Shown here piece by piece: positions 32,901 through 43,438 of a stretch of 64,000 nucleotides of DNA. The position numbers were made by a program, and so were the translations under genes. The first letter of the stretch is position 1. Each line of letters opens with the position of its first letter. The notes under the pieces are model-generated. The model was not told the origin of the DNA. It ran no database searches and was given only the letters and a program-made list of their open reading frames with translations. The DNA comes from Yponomeuta sedellus (lineage: Eukaryota; Arthropoda; Insecta; Lepidoptera; Yponomeutidae), in the NCBI GenBank assembly GCA_934045075.1, contig OW203749.1, positions 930,001-994,000 on the forward strand, read 5' to 3'.

Positions 32901-34957
32901 ATATTTTTTATCACGCCAACAAAATAGTAAACTGTAAAAAATAATTTTAGGTTACCTTCTCTACTCCTGAATTAGGGAAGATTTTTTTGTCGATCCCATA
33001 GTATGGCCCGGAGTAGGGCCACGTAGGAATGGAAAAAAAATAGGATGTTAGATGAAAATTGGAGTTTTGTAGGAGTACGAAAACCAATTTTTTATTTAGG
33101 TATCCTTTTGAGAAATATTAAGCAATCTCCCGGTCAAAGGCTTATGTGTTACATGTAAAAAGTATAATTGTTGTTCCACATATAATCAAGTTAAAAGGAA
33201 AGCTATCACGACAGCTAAGTAAGCTATTAAAGCTAACTTCTTATAAATTTAATTGAAAATAACGTTGTTGAAGCTGTTAGTCCAAACGAGGAAGAAATAC
33301 AAGAATGTCCCCGCCAACTGGTGAAATTAGCCGTCAAATTAACTGCCTAGCACGTTCTTTAGGCGGTGGTATCCACTTCCAGGGCTGAAGATCAATTAGC
33401 CGTGTGATTGAACAAAACGTCAAATAACCGGGCTGTCGGTGGCTAGTCAAGTGTGATTACTTGGCTAGCCACGTTATTTCACGTGCTATACGGCGTGTCT
33501 GCTTTGGTAATACCCTCTAGGGAGGTAAGCCGAACCACTGCATGGAAATAGGGTGCACCATTCGAACCTACTAGCAACCAACTCGCCGTTGTGCGCCGAA
33601 CCCGTTTTAAGCCATTTTAGCCTATATAACATACGAAAATAATCAGACCGAAAAAATTTGTCCCATCCGTTCTGTTTCAACCAAATATTGAGGTCACCCT
33701 ACCGGAGTAGACGTAGGTGACCTAGACGTAGGTGAAGTAAATCAGCTGTTGCGTTGACGCCATCTTGAATTGTCTAAATGCACGCTATGAGCCAATTTCT
33801 GAATTGAGAATTTCGCTAAGTAAATAGTTAACTGTAGTGCTGTCTCTTCGAATTTCTCAGAAAAGAGCGTGACAGAAAGTAATTTAAGTTTTTCTATTTG
33901 TATTTTAGGGCTAGCTTTCTCTGAAGGACTTTCCTTTCTTTTTCTCTAATTTGTGGTAAGCGATGCTAGTTGTAACTTCAACGTTACTTAAGATGCTGTT
34001 ACCACGCATTGTACAATTGTTTGTTTACCCTAATACAATAAAAATGATTGACTGATTTTGATTGATTTTTAAACTGCTTTATTAACATAAATAATTAATC
34101 ACTACAACCCAGCGTTACTTAATTCTAGGAAGAGGTATCTTATCTTAGATTTCGTTTTCAGGCAAAAAACTAGTGCCTTTTAAAACTTTTAACATAAAAT
34201 CAAATAACAAACATGTTTCATCTGTCGCAAGTACTTATATAAAGGTAAAAGTATGTATACTTTGTTAAGGTAGTATACATTTAGTAACGTAGTTACTCAC
34301 ATACAGGACTGAACACGCAGGGACGTTACAAACAAAATCAACTGGCACATTTATAATCACAGGACACAATAACATTCAAACAATTAGGTACCATAAAGAT
34401 ACACCAGGCTAATTACAGCATAAGTAGAATAATGATTTGGTATTTGAGGGTAAAATACAATTAAGCCCAATCGGCCGATATGCAGACGGTTCACCAGAGA
34501 ATCAGGTCAATAAAAATGATTAGGGCTATTCTATTTATGCTGCTCTTCATTCAGCCAAGTGGTCAAACGTTTTAGATAATGATGTATTATAAATAACTAA
34601 AAGTCTAACCATGTAATCGAATGGCGCAGCTGAATAATTAATTATTAGGTAAATTACACGGGCTGCTCTGAAAATCAGCGCTGTCTTTAGGACAGATCTG
34701 TCCTATATTTTATGCCGATAATCATGCATTCCTACTGACAGGACCTTGTAAAAACCACTTTTTTAAATTATTTATAGCTAAGTTCTGTTTACATATCTAT
34801 AGGTTAATATGAACATTGTAAAACTTGCATGACAATACATGTTCATTCTTTCTTCATTCTTTTAAAATAAACTTCTCAGGCGTTTAATAGGACGGCTGAT
34901 TTAATGAGTCGGCGGTGACAGATATTAGCAAAAGACAAGATGAAATTACATGCAACG
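32901..34957. other. Non-coding with a MITE-E trace
   Basis: 33785-33890 matches MITE-E (tgaattgagaatttcgctaa). No other element or gene could be supported over these 2 kb. Confidence 0.35.
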
Positions 34958-35055
34958 ACTAATGAACGTTGATGAAGCGAAGGTGATCTGTCAGGATCGT
35001 GGCAGTGGCAGTCCCTGGTCTCTGCCCACCCCTCTGGGATACAGGCCTGAATCAC
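34958..35055 (+). mobile_element. LINE-C C-terminal piece
   Basis: Encodes [14 protein letters not shown] and continues as the 3' end of an RTE-like ORF2; the minus-strand counterpart at 58024-58275 is longer. Confidence 0.65.
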
Positions 35056-35139
35056 AATCACAGTGGCAGCACATACAATGAACTTAAAGGGAAAACTGTC
35101 CCGTCTAAGTAGGCTTTACAAGGCGAACAACTTATAAGA

Positions 35140-35240
35140 GGATCTGAGGAGGATATTGTCATCTCAATAATCCTTTATGTTATAGTTGCCCTTTTGGCAC
35201 AAAGTGTACTTAACACATTTTTTGAAAAGCGTTTCAGATT
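35140..35240 (-). mobile_element. LINE-A 3' fragment
   Basis: Contains cccttttggcacaaagtgta and ataatcctttatgttatag, the reverse complement of the LINE-A C-terminal coding end. Confidence 0.65.
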
Positions 35241-35334
35241 ATGATTCCAGTAGCAATAATTTTGCTATTGAAACTCGATCACGAAAACTGAGCAGTGCTG
35301 TGCAGCTATAGCCTATATAATTACATATATTTGT

Positions 35335-35510
35335 GCATCTACTTCCTTCTCCAATATATTGCTCCAGTCCATCCAAAGGTAGCCTGGAAGAGATCACTTT
35401 TAGTGATGAGGCCGCCGTCTGTACTCTTAGGTTAAGTAATATCTGTGTAATTTCCTTTTTTATGTACAATAAAGTTAGTGTTCTCTATCTATCTATCTAC
35501 ATAAAAATAT
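35335..35510 (+). mobile_element. SINE/LINE tail family with (ATCT)n end
   Basis: Has cctggaagagatcactttta, gtgatgaggccgccgtctgt, tgtacaataaagttagtg and ends in an ATCT run. Confidence 0.65.
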
Positions 35511-35854
35511 TATTCATACTGATTTTACCACAAGGTGATGTCTCGCATATTGGCTCTGCACCAGTAATTAGATTTCTATGGCTTTGCTTTGTACACGCGT
35601 GTGTGTCTGATATGAATAATTGATTTATCTATCTATCTATCCATCGATAGATTTATCGGTTTATCTATCTAAATAAATTTTCGATTTCCAATTTGTCAGA
35701 TTCATCTTTCGTTATTTATTTATTTTAAATCTTTATTGCGCTAATTACATGAGTAAATGTACAAGGGAGTGCCTAATGCAAGAAGCATTCTCTTCTAGCA
35801 AACCTTTGGTGTTGAAGAGTGCAGGAAAAAAGGGTAAAATACAATGATCGTCGT

Positions 35855-36095
35855 CAGGCTGTACTAGTCCACTGCTGGACATAGCCCTCCCCTAATGAGC
35901 TTAACACTTTGTGCCATCATTGGGGTAGTGCCCATAATCCCCACGCTGGGCATGCGGGTTGAGGATAGCAGTTCGGTGGAATTGTACTGCAGTGGGCGCT
36001 GCTGCCCACCCCCCGGTTTGTGTCCCTTAGTCGCCTTTTACGACACCCGCGGGAAGAATTGGGTTGGTGATGCTATTCTCTAGGCCGACACCACA
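35855..36095 (+). repeat. Repeat F copy 1
   Basis: Contains gtccactgctggacatagcc, ccataatccccacgctgggc and acgacacccgcgggaagaat. Copies: 45745-45990 (minus) and 50360-50575 (plus). The opening motif is shared with the LINE-B end, so this may be part of a longer retroelement 3' region. Confidence 0.65.
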
Positions 36096-36132
36096 CAGCA
36101 ATAATAAACTTACAAAAAGGTAAGGGGATACG

Positions 36133-36345
36133 GTCTGTTAGCACTTAAAATGTACCTCGGCTACTATTGGATAGAATGGGTTATATTCGTGTAACAGAAA
36201 TATCGGAACTAATATTACACTCAATTTCGAAATCGTAACTAATATGATACTTAATTTCGAAATCGGAACTAATATGATACTTAATTTCGAAATCGGAACT
36301 AATATGATACTTAATTTCGAAATCGGAACTAATAAAAATTATGAT
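36133..36345 (+). mobile_element. MITE-B copy with internal 30-bp tandem repeat
   Basis: The left end reads gtctgttagcacttaaaatg. Within it, 36211-36330 consists of four 30-base units (ttaatttcgaaatcggaact core), the last three identical. Only one such unit is present in the copies at 24541 and 61818. The right end is not recognisable. Confidence 0.75.
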
Positions 36346-36364
36346 AAACCTACACCAACCATAC

Positions 36365-36620
36365 TTGGAAAAACTTATTTAGGGGCTAAAAATTCCACCC
36401 ATGCCGGGATTTGAACCCGCGACCTCTGGCTATCCGTGCCAGCGCTCTTCCAACTGAGCTTATGGCATCAGTGAAATTTCGAACCTCTTTACAATACTCC
36501 AGAAGTCATAGATATCCAGAGGTCGCAGGTTCGAATCCCGGCATGGGTGGAATTTTTAGCGTCTAAATAGGTTTTTCAAATTGTCCTCAGCACGGGTTAG
36601 TGCATTAGAAAGAATATAAA
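36365..36620. mobile_element. TBU copy, fold-back form
   Basis: Opposed tRNA-like halves, minus at about 36400-36460 and plus at about 36510-36550, are joined through cctctttacaatactccaga. The plus-sense 3' part extends to agcacgggttagtgcatta. Confidence 0.78.
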
Positions 36621-36920
36621 CAACCATAGTTGATCTGAAAACCTTCTTTTCTCCAAGTAGGTCGATGAAATTAATCCAAATGATAAATTACTTCACTCTA
36701 TCACCCTAACATCTGTTCCGAAACCCTCTCTATTAAGCATAACAGCTACAGGGCTCACATATAATCGCCGTAAGTGGCCAGCTTTGGCGGATTATAATAA
36801 AGCGGAGCACCCTGTTGTTAGTTTTGCGCAGGCGGCTGTTTGCTTAGAATAATAATTATTTGGATTTGCTGTTTCTGTAGTAGGTAGGTACCTATACCTA
36901 GATTTCTACCCAAATATACG

Positions 36921-37590
36921 ATATCCACCCTTGTATGTTGTATGCACCACTACTGGGGCACGCGTCTCTTCCTGCATCGCAGGAAGGTTAGGCCATACTC
37001 CGCCACGAGGGTCAAGTCCGGGTTGGTGGAGGATTGTAAGACAGTGTTAGAAGTTATCAAGCAACCCGTAAGGCCTTTGACATGGCCTTATGTCTGCCAT
37101 TACATGACAGCCGGCACCAACGGCTTAACGTGTCTTGCGAAGCACGGAAGCGCTCGGAAAAATGCCACTAGCGGTAGTCACGGGACGGTCGCCCATCCTG
37201 CATCTGACCGCGCCTGACAAGCCGCGGTCATAAAAAATACAGAGCTGGTAGTTTAGGCCATACTGCACCACCGGGGCCAAGTCCGGGTTGGTGGAGGATT
37301 GTAAGACAGTGTTAGAAGTTATCAAGCTACCCGTAAGGCCTTTGACATGGCTTTACGCCTGCCATTACGTGACAGCCGACACCAACGGCTTAACGTGCCT
37401 TGCGAAGCACGGAAGCGCTCGGAGAAATGCCACTAGCGGTAGTCACGGGACGGTCGCCCATCCTGCATCTGACCGCGCCTGTCAAGCCGCGGTCATAAAA
37501 AATACAGAGCTGGTAGTTTAGGCCATACTCCACCACCGGGGCCAAGTCCGGGTTGGTGGAGGATTGTAAGACAGTGGCGGGCCTTGCCTA
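36921..37590 (-). mobile_element. SINE-5S tandem array
   Basis: A minus-oriented SINE-5S (36921-37218) is followed by a second partial copy (37251-37515) and the start of a third (37516-37590). The junction sequence gccgcggtcataaaaaatac occurs twice; the period is 265 bases. This is a tandem duplication of a segment containing the SINE and its flank, not two independent insertions. Confidence 0.8.
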
Positions 37591-37674
37591 AGCAGGAAAA
37601 ATATTTTTTTCGGGGTTTTCGAGATCAGATAAAGTGCGAAAAATAAAGTTATTGTAATAAGAAAAAAGTTATAG

Positions 37675-37725
37675 GATTAGATAGACGAATAGAGAACACT
37701 TTTATTGCACATAGAAATGGAAAAT
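37675..37725 (-). repeat. SINE tail piece
   Basis: Has agagaacacttttattgcac, matching the tail at 41815 and 47035. Confidence 0.5.
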
Positions 37726-37767
37726 ACCTGCGCAGATTTTGTTTTTATTATTGACTTTTAAACATTT

Positions 37768-37945
37768 TCTTCCGTGCTTCGCAAGGCACGCTAAGCTGTT
37801 TTGCTGGTTGTCGTGTAATGGCTGTCGTTAAGCCATGTCAGAGGCCTTATGGGCGGCTCGATAACTTCTGACAGTAAGGCCCGCCACTGGCTTACAATCC
37901 TCCACCAACCCGGACTTGGCCCCCGTGGTGAAGTGTAGCCTAACG
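37768..37945 (+). mobile_element. SINE-5S fragment in opposite orientation
   Basis: Begins ttccgtgcttcgcaaggcac and ends within ggacttggcccccgtggtga. Together with the minus array at 36921-37590 it forms a widely spaced inverted pair. Confidence 0.78.
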
Positions 37946-38489
37946 CCCTACTTAAATACAATTAATAATTATTACCAGCAATTACTGTTATCTAAATTAC
38001 CAAAACTGAGTTGACGTGTAAGTTGTAATTATGGTAAAATAGTTAAAAAAATCATAAAAATTTTTGAAGTATTTTCGGAGGAGTCCGAGAGCAAACATTG
38101 TGACACGATATTTTTATACCTATATTAGATAGTGCACCTACATGCAGATACAATAAGTTAAATTGTAAGGTTAAGAACTCACGGCTCATCTTCGCCGAGC
38201 CGACCGGTCTAGCCGCAGCCAGTATCGACCGGTAATGGGCGACAGGTGGCCGGTGGGCGGGGGGCGGGCGGGGGGCGTTGTCTCGTCATCACGCCCCGCG
38301 CGGAGATCCGCGCGTTCGGAATTCGAATTTGGATTCGTTTTTATTTTTGGATTTTTCGAGGCTGCACCGTTTTGCCGCCGAATTGGCTGGCACTCGCTGC
38401 CAGCAACAACAATCCGCTACGTGACTCGTATAAAATTTGACGCGATAAATGAATATTTCCTGTAGTATTTAACTTAAGAAACTAACATA
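37946..38489. promoter_or_regulatory. CpG-rich promoter-like patch
   Basis: At 38190-38420 there are GC boxes (gtgggcggggggcgggcgg) and many CpGs. This is the most GC-rich non-coding patch seen in the window. No exon could be tied to it; frames at 38235-38465 are shadows of the composition. Confidence 0.3.
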
Positions 38490-39100
38490 TATTGACTTTG
38501 CTAAGTAAGTATGTAGGATGGCTGCAAAATTCGCAAATTAAAAAAATATATACCGCTTTTAATTCGGAGTGGTTGAATCGCTATCCGCCATGTTGATAGC
38601 ATCTTTCTCATCTAACTCGATGAAACCATGGTTTCGTCGTTGTTATTTCACTATGCTCACAAATCACTCACAGTTGTTGAATGTCAAACTTTGTTTACAA
38701 GACTTCAGGTCTTCAAACCATAGACAAAAATTGCTGACCGCGTTTTTGGCTGTTTAGCAAAGCAAAGTTTTAAAATATTTTTTTGGTTGCTTTTAGGTCC
38801 TCAAAAAATATAGGTACAGTGCGTTCACATTAACTTGACGCGTGAGAGAATTGGTAGCACTGATATGTTTACTGTTACCATGTTAAATAAGAAATCATTC
38901 CCATTACTTGGGGAATATAAAAGGATTGAGGGCTTGTTTTACCGTCTTCCGATTAGGTCCAAAAGCTAATTCACATGTTATGTCCTTGTTACCAATTCTC
39001 TCACGCGTCAAGTTAATGTGAACGCACTGTACTAAAATATTTACCATTTAAAACTTACTTGAAAAGAGAGTCAAATAGCGGATTGTTGGAAAAAAATGAT
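38490..39100 (-). mobile_element. THAP-bearing relic, copy 2, interrupted by a mariner MITE
   Basis: Reverse orientation of 4235-4855 with the THAP-coding middle missing between ctaactcgatgaaaccatgg and the flank, and with MITE-C inserted at 38817-39029. The two copies were reduced independently. Confidence 0.6.
38817..39029. mobile_element. Mariner-like MITE-C copy 2
   Basis: 213 bp, TA flanks at 38815-38816 and 39030-39031, nearly identical to 27524-27736. It sits inside the THAP relic and is therefore younger. Confidence 0.92.
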
Positions 39101-39229
39101 GTTTTCTTTTTAAATTTAACGCTTTTTGCTCACGGTATCTATACGTCTTTTATTTAATTCAGCTTATTCCTGGGAGTAAACGTTTTTTAATACTTCTAAA
39201 ATCAAAAAATTCTTTCTTATAAGTATACG

Positions 39230-39430
39230 TATACCACTGTAAGGTACAGACTTTCGCTCAGGGACAGAGTACGAGTTTAATCATCCCGCGTGCTCAACAC
39301 GCATTGGCAATTTCAAGCTCTCAGCTGTGTGAACAACTCAGGTTTCCTCACGACGTTTTCCTTCGCACTCTATTGCGACTATAAATTCACAAATGTTCGT
39401 AACTTGCCAATACGCGGTGAGCACGATTGG
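39230..39430 (-). mobile_element. Lepidopteran SINE fragment
   Basis: Contains ccactgtaaggtacagactt and caggtttcctcacgacgttt, the same body as at 24165 and 26690. Confidence 0.5.
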
Positions 39431-39536
39431 TAATTAAGCCTATACTCTCTAGTATGGAATCAGGCGTTACTTTGCTGAAATCCATAATAGCATTAAAATT
39501 TCAAAATTACTTTGCTAAATCCCAGAAGTACCATCT

Positions 39537-39655
39537 TAAGATAAGATAAGAATATTGTTTAAAAATTGATACAGAAGATAAGATACAATTGGCGGCCATA
39601 TTGCTAATAGCAATTTCTTCCAGGCAACCTCAAATCGGAGAATTTGCCGAGGGGG
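39537..39655 (-). mobile_element. SINE/LINE tail family (minus)
   Basis: Contains agataagaatattg, caattggcggccatattgct and caatttcttccaggcaacct. Confidence 0.6.
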
Positions 39656-39684
39656 AAATAGACACGGACAAATAGAAATAGACA

Positions 39685-39965
39685 TCTTCTTCTTCTTCAG
39701 GCTATATTAGTCCACTGCTGGACATAGCCCTCCCCAAATGAGTGCTATAGCGCCCGGTCTTCAACTTGCCGCATCCAGCATCTGCCGGCAGTTTTTCGCA
39801 GATCGTCATCCCACCTAGTTGGAGGGCGTCCTAAACTACGTTTGCCGAGTCGCGGTCTCTCAAAAACGCGTTTAGGTACTCCAACGGTTGTCGGTTCTTC
39901 GGGAGATATGGCCAGCCCACTGCCACTTCAGCTTGCTGATTCTCTGAGCTATGTCGATAACAAGC
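39685..39965 (-). mobile_element. LINE-B C-terminal fragment
   Basis: A minus-strand copy of the segment at 12967-13274, close to identical at the DNA level (gccgcatccagcatctgccg). Open frame broken. Confidence 0.75.
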
Positions 39966-40350
39966 ACCATGCGGTTAGTTAATGCACCGCCCTCCCACTT
40001 TTTACACGAGCACAGAAAATGTATTGTACAGAAATAAGGAAAATATATTATGATATGATGCTGTTTGGTTCAGATTGGTTTACTTTCTATGTTGTATGGA
40101 AAGTAAACTAAACCATAAAATTATTCTATAAGTTTATTTTTAGCATGTTATCATTAGGTACTAAACAAATTTTATACTGTTTACTAAATTATGATGTTAA
40201 AATTTCAACTGGTTCCTCGCGAAACAGGCTAAGCCTAGTGCAAGGACCCCTGGTAGTTTTGTAGTATTAAGTTTTTTAATAATAAAAATATTTTAATAAA
40301 TTAATAATAATAATTTTCAAGCTGAAGCAAGACACGAACGAAAGTAATTT

Positions 40351-40650
40351 TCACATTTTAATCCAATTCCCTCTCTCTGAGACAAAGCATACTACAGTTG
40401 ACGTATAAAGGCTGCATTGCATGTGCCTAATTGTTACACAAACTCTTTTCTGATCTAATAGTATCTTTGTAGGTCTCTTCTCCCAGTACGTGACAGCACA
40501 AAAGATATGGTAACTGACATCCCAGTGGGCCTCAAAGATTCCCACGGAACGTAACATAGACCTTTGGTCACAGTCGATTTTGGTGTGTACTGCATAATAG
40601 GGCCTTCCAACTCCCACTGCGTGAAACGGAGTAGGATTTGTGTGTGTTAA
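40351..40650 (-). CDS. Unrecognised open frame, possible exon
   Basis: The minus-strand frame runs about 98 codons and contains GVGRPYYAVHTKIDCDQRSM, then GIFEAHWDVSYHIFCAVTYW and EKRPTKILLDQKRVCV, which looks like coding sequence (four Cys, three Trp, mixed charge). A pyrimidine-rich stretch ending CGCAG precedes it at about 40619-40635, a plausible splice acceptor, and there is no good ATG. I do not recognise the family. It could be an internal exon or a piece of an unfamiliar mobile element. Confidence 0.28.
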   Translation of the reverse strand, partial: LTHTNPTPFHAVGVGRPYYAVHTKIDCDQRSMLRSVGIFEAHWDVSYHIFCAVTYWEKRPTKILLDQKRVCVTIRHMQCSLYTSTVVCFVSERGNWIKM

Positions 40651-40799
40651 TTTTCACATGAATCACATTATTAAGAATGCAAATGGATAAAATGACTCTG
40701 TCAAAGTGACGAAGTAAATAAGCTGTGTGTTATTTGATTAAAGCAACGCGTGGAAACAGTTTTTTTAGTAAGTACTTGTAGACAAATTAAACCACTTCC

Positions 40800-40980
40800 T
40801 ATGAGTAGGTATGGAGAGAGCTATGCTCGCAGTTTCTCTGAAGGATAGGATTCGTAACGAATGTATCCGACAGAGAACCAGGAAGTATTAGGTATTACAC
40901 TCGTGTGCATTCGGCGACAACCGAAGCCTAGGTACTCTAGCGCCCGAGGTACATTCTCTAAGCTTACAGACTGGAGGTAC
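40800..40980 (+). mobile_element. LINE-B fragment joined to the right end of MITE-B
   Basis: 40811-40880 encodes MERAMLAVSLKDRIRNE, the LINE-B motif. From about 40890 the sequence changes to the right half of MITE-B (cggcgacaaccgaagcctag, ending cttacagactgg). Confidence 0.6.
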
Positions 40981-41567
40981 TTTTTTTTATTTTATTTTTT
41001 TTTTAATATCATTTATTCGCCGGAAGCAAGTCCATTGGCATTTCAACAGATACATTAGTACACGTACAATAGAAATAAACTATTACTGTAATTAATATAA
41101 AAATAAACATAACATTAACTTAAATCTAAACAAAAAATAACACTAAATTTGTCCAACGGTACTTGTGATGAACTGAAATACACACTTAAACAGTTTTGGA
41201 TTTGATAAAATATCTTGAACGCGGCGGGGAACAACATTCCGAGGTTGACAGGTATCAGCTGTCACTGTCACTGCAGGCACTGACGTCAACTTTGATGTAT
41301 TTGAATTATCCGTTTGGACCGTTTCCTCCTCCTCCTCTTTTTATTTATTTAGTTATAAGTGTTGCCAGACGATGCCCAGTCAATATCGGCGAAATTTCGG
41401 GAAAACAATAGCCTATAAATTGCCTTAGTTCTTGTAGCCCAAATCCTCTCAACTTTCAGACACGTGTCATGATTTTGGAAAATGTTAATAAAAACAGAGT
41501 TACAATTGCTCATTCTGGCATTCGTTTGCATTGATTTCCGATTGCTGTATCGGTCAATATTTAAAAG
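40981..41567. other. Non-coding
   Basis: AT-rich; no supported feature. Frames at 41196-41667 appear incidental. Confidence 0.3.
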
Positions 41568-41985
41568 AAAATTAAATTTAATGAGATCAAATGAGATGAA
41601 ACCTAACCTAACTCATTCAATCAAATCATTAATTCTGATATTGAAACAAATTATTGCTTCTTTTTAGAAATATACGTATTTGCATGAATCACAAAAACTT
41701 CTATGATTTTTTTAGTAAAAACTTTATGGTTGTATTTTCTTTTTAATAGACATTATTTTGACAGTTGGGAAAGAGAACGCACGAGTGCGGGAAAGGTAAA
41801 AAAATAATAATAGATAGATAGGTAGAGATAGAGAACACTTTATTGCACAACCAGAAAAATATTACAACCATGATTCTTAAATCTAAGTAATGTTATAATA
41901 ATAGCCCACATTCCGAACGCTATACGTCCCTGCAATACGCCACTTTATGAGTAACTGCATTAAAAAAACCCTATAATTACCTACC
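41568..41985 (+). repeat. Dispersed duplicate G copy 1 with a nested SINE tail
   Basis: About 330 bases correspond to 48290-48625 (shared landmarks attcaatcaaatcattaa, agtgcgggaaaggtaaaaaa, gctatacgtccctgcaatac). At 41806-41904 this copy carries a (GATA)-tailed SINE end between two AATAATAG repeats that the other copy lacks. Confidence 0.7.
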
Positions 41986-42505
41986 TAAAATTACAAGCCA
42001 ATCCACCTCAGATCGTCGACACAGCTTTACATGTAATGTTTGTTTTTGTTTTAATACAAAAAAAAAACATATTAAGTTATTCGTCGGGGCGTCGTGTTCT
42101 TTCCGTCAATAAAAAATTTACTTTATCTGGAAAACTTCAAAGTCTTGCCTGATTTAATTATCAGTTTTTTTTACAAAGCTATCAACAGCATTAAAATGTC
42201 TGGAGCAGCTGCTATGAAGCTTATGTGGTTTCTTATATTAGATGTAGGTACTTTTAAAGACTAGCTGCCTATCTATATTCAAGCTTTAGATCAGATTAGA
42301 ACTCCTTATTGTACACACCAGAAAACAAAATACATATTGCATAGGCGCGCGCAAAGCAAAAAAAAAGTACACCAAGAAGGTTCCGAGTCTGACTTTCTAA
42401 GAAATTAAAAAAGGGTTGCATGATAACTTCGGCGCCATGGAGGAAGAAATAAGTATGTTTAATTATGTTACATATGAAAAGCTTGAATAAATAAAAAGAA
42501 ATCAC
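41986..42505. other. Non-coding
   Basis: AT-rich. A SINE tail piece (actccttattgtacacacca) is at 42298-42330. Confidence 0.3.
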
Positions 42506-42805
42506 GTGGAAACCACCGTGGAACCGTCTGACTTGTCAAAATTTCCTGCGCAAAAAATATCGGTCATAGACAATCGGCGGCAAAATAATGGCCACATACG
42601 TCGATATTCTGTTAATACCCTCAATGTTTACCACGTCACGTTCCTGCGACCTTTAGTATCATCTCCCAAATCTGTAAACCCAGAGAACAGTCATATTTCT
42701 AGCGGCATAAGATCTAAAATAGTGTCTCAAAAAACTCGAGTCCTACGCACTTCAGCCGGCGTAAAACCACGTTTAAAAACTTCATCTTTATGTCAGTCAA
42801 AATAA
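42506..42805 (+). CDS. Unrecognised open frame
   Basis: A 99-codon ATG frame, basic and Ser-rich (segments METTVEPSDLSKFPAQ and PKSVNPENSHISS, ending LCQSK). The composition is compatible with coding, but no domain or family is recognised and the flanks show neither a clear splice site nor a promoter. It may be chance or a fragment of a retroelement gag-like ORF. Confidence 0.2.
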   Translation: METTVEPSDLSKFPAQKISVIDNRRQNNGHIRRYSVNTLNVYHVTFLRPLVSSPKSVNPENSHISSGIRSKIVSQKTRVLRTSAGVKPRLKTSSLCQSK

Positions 42806-42989
42806 GAGCTAGCGTGCCGTAGATTTTTGTTTGACGGATCGTACATTTGGCCGTCTTTTTTATCCAGCAATGCTGATTTATTTGATATTCGCTCTTTTGT
42901 TCCGGCACGGCTAACAAGTATTTTACTTCATTGTACAGGAAATCCTACTAATATTATTATTTATATAAACGTGAAAGTTTGTAAGTCAG

Positions 42990-43372
42990 AGTGCTTAGTG
43001 CGAGTTTTTTAACTACTCGATCGCGTTAACGTAAACTCATATTTCTATGGCATCGAAGAAGCGCCACCTAGCGACAAGTATGGAAATAAAAATTGCTGAG
43101 TGCGAGTTGTAATGGTTTACGTTGAGAAGTGAACACGTTTACCAGCCAAAACACGAAAAAACGCGAGTGCGAATGGTACTGTGACAGCGTTTTGCCAGTT
43201 CGAACGGTTAACTTACTCATACTCACTACTCAATGCTCGATTAACGCGGTAGTAACTCGCACTCAGCAATTTTAATTTCCATACTTGTCGCTAGGTGGCG
43301 CTTCCTCGATGCCATAGAAATATGAGTTTACGTTAGCGCGATCGAGTAGTTAAAAAACTCGCACTAAGCACT
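42990..43372. mobile_element. MITE-A copy 3, fold-back form
   Basis: The first about 120 bases of MITE-A are followed by the middle and then by an inverted copy of the same first 120 bases, so the arms (42990-43110 and 43252-43372) are nearly complementary over their whole length. The normal right end of MITE-A is missing. Confidence 0.82.
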
Positions 43373-43438
43373 CTGGATGGACGGATGTTTGTTACTCTTT
43401 GACGTAAAAACTACTGAATCAATTTTAATGAAACCTTA

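Noticed and set aside
36211..36330. CRISPR-like array
   Set aside because: The four 30-base units are adjoining with no spacers, and lie in a eukaryotic MITE.
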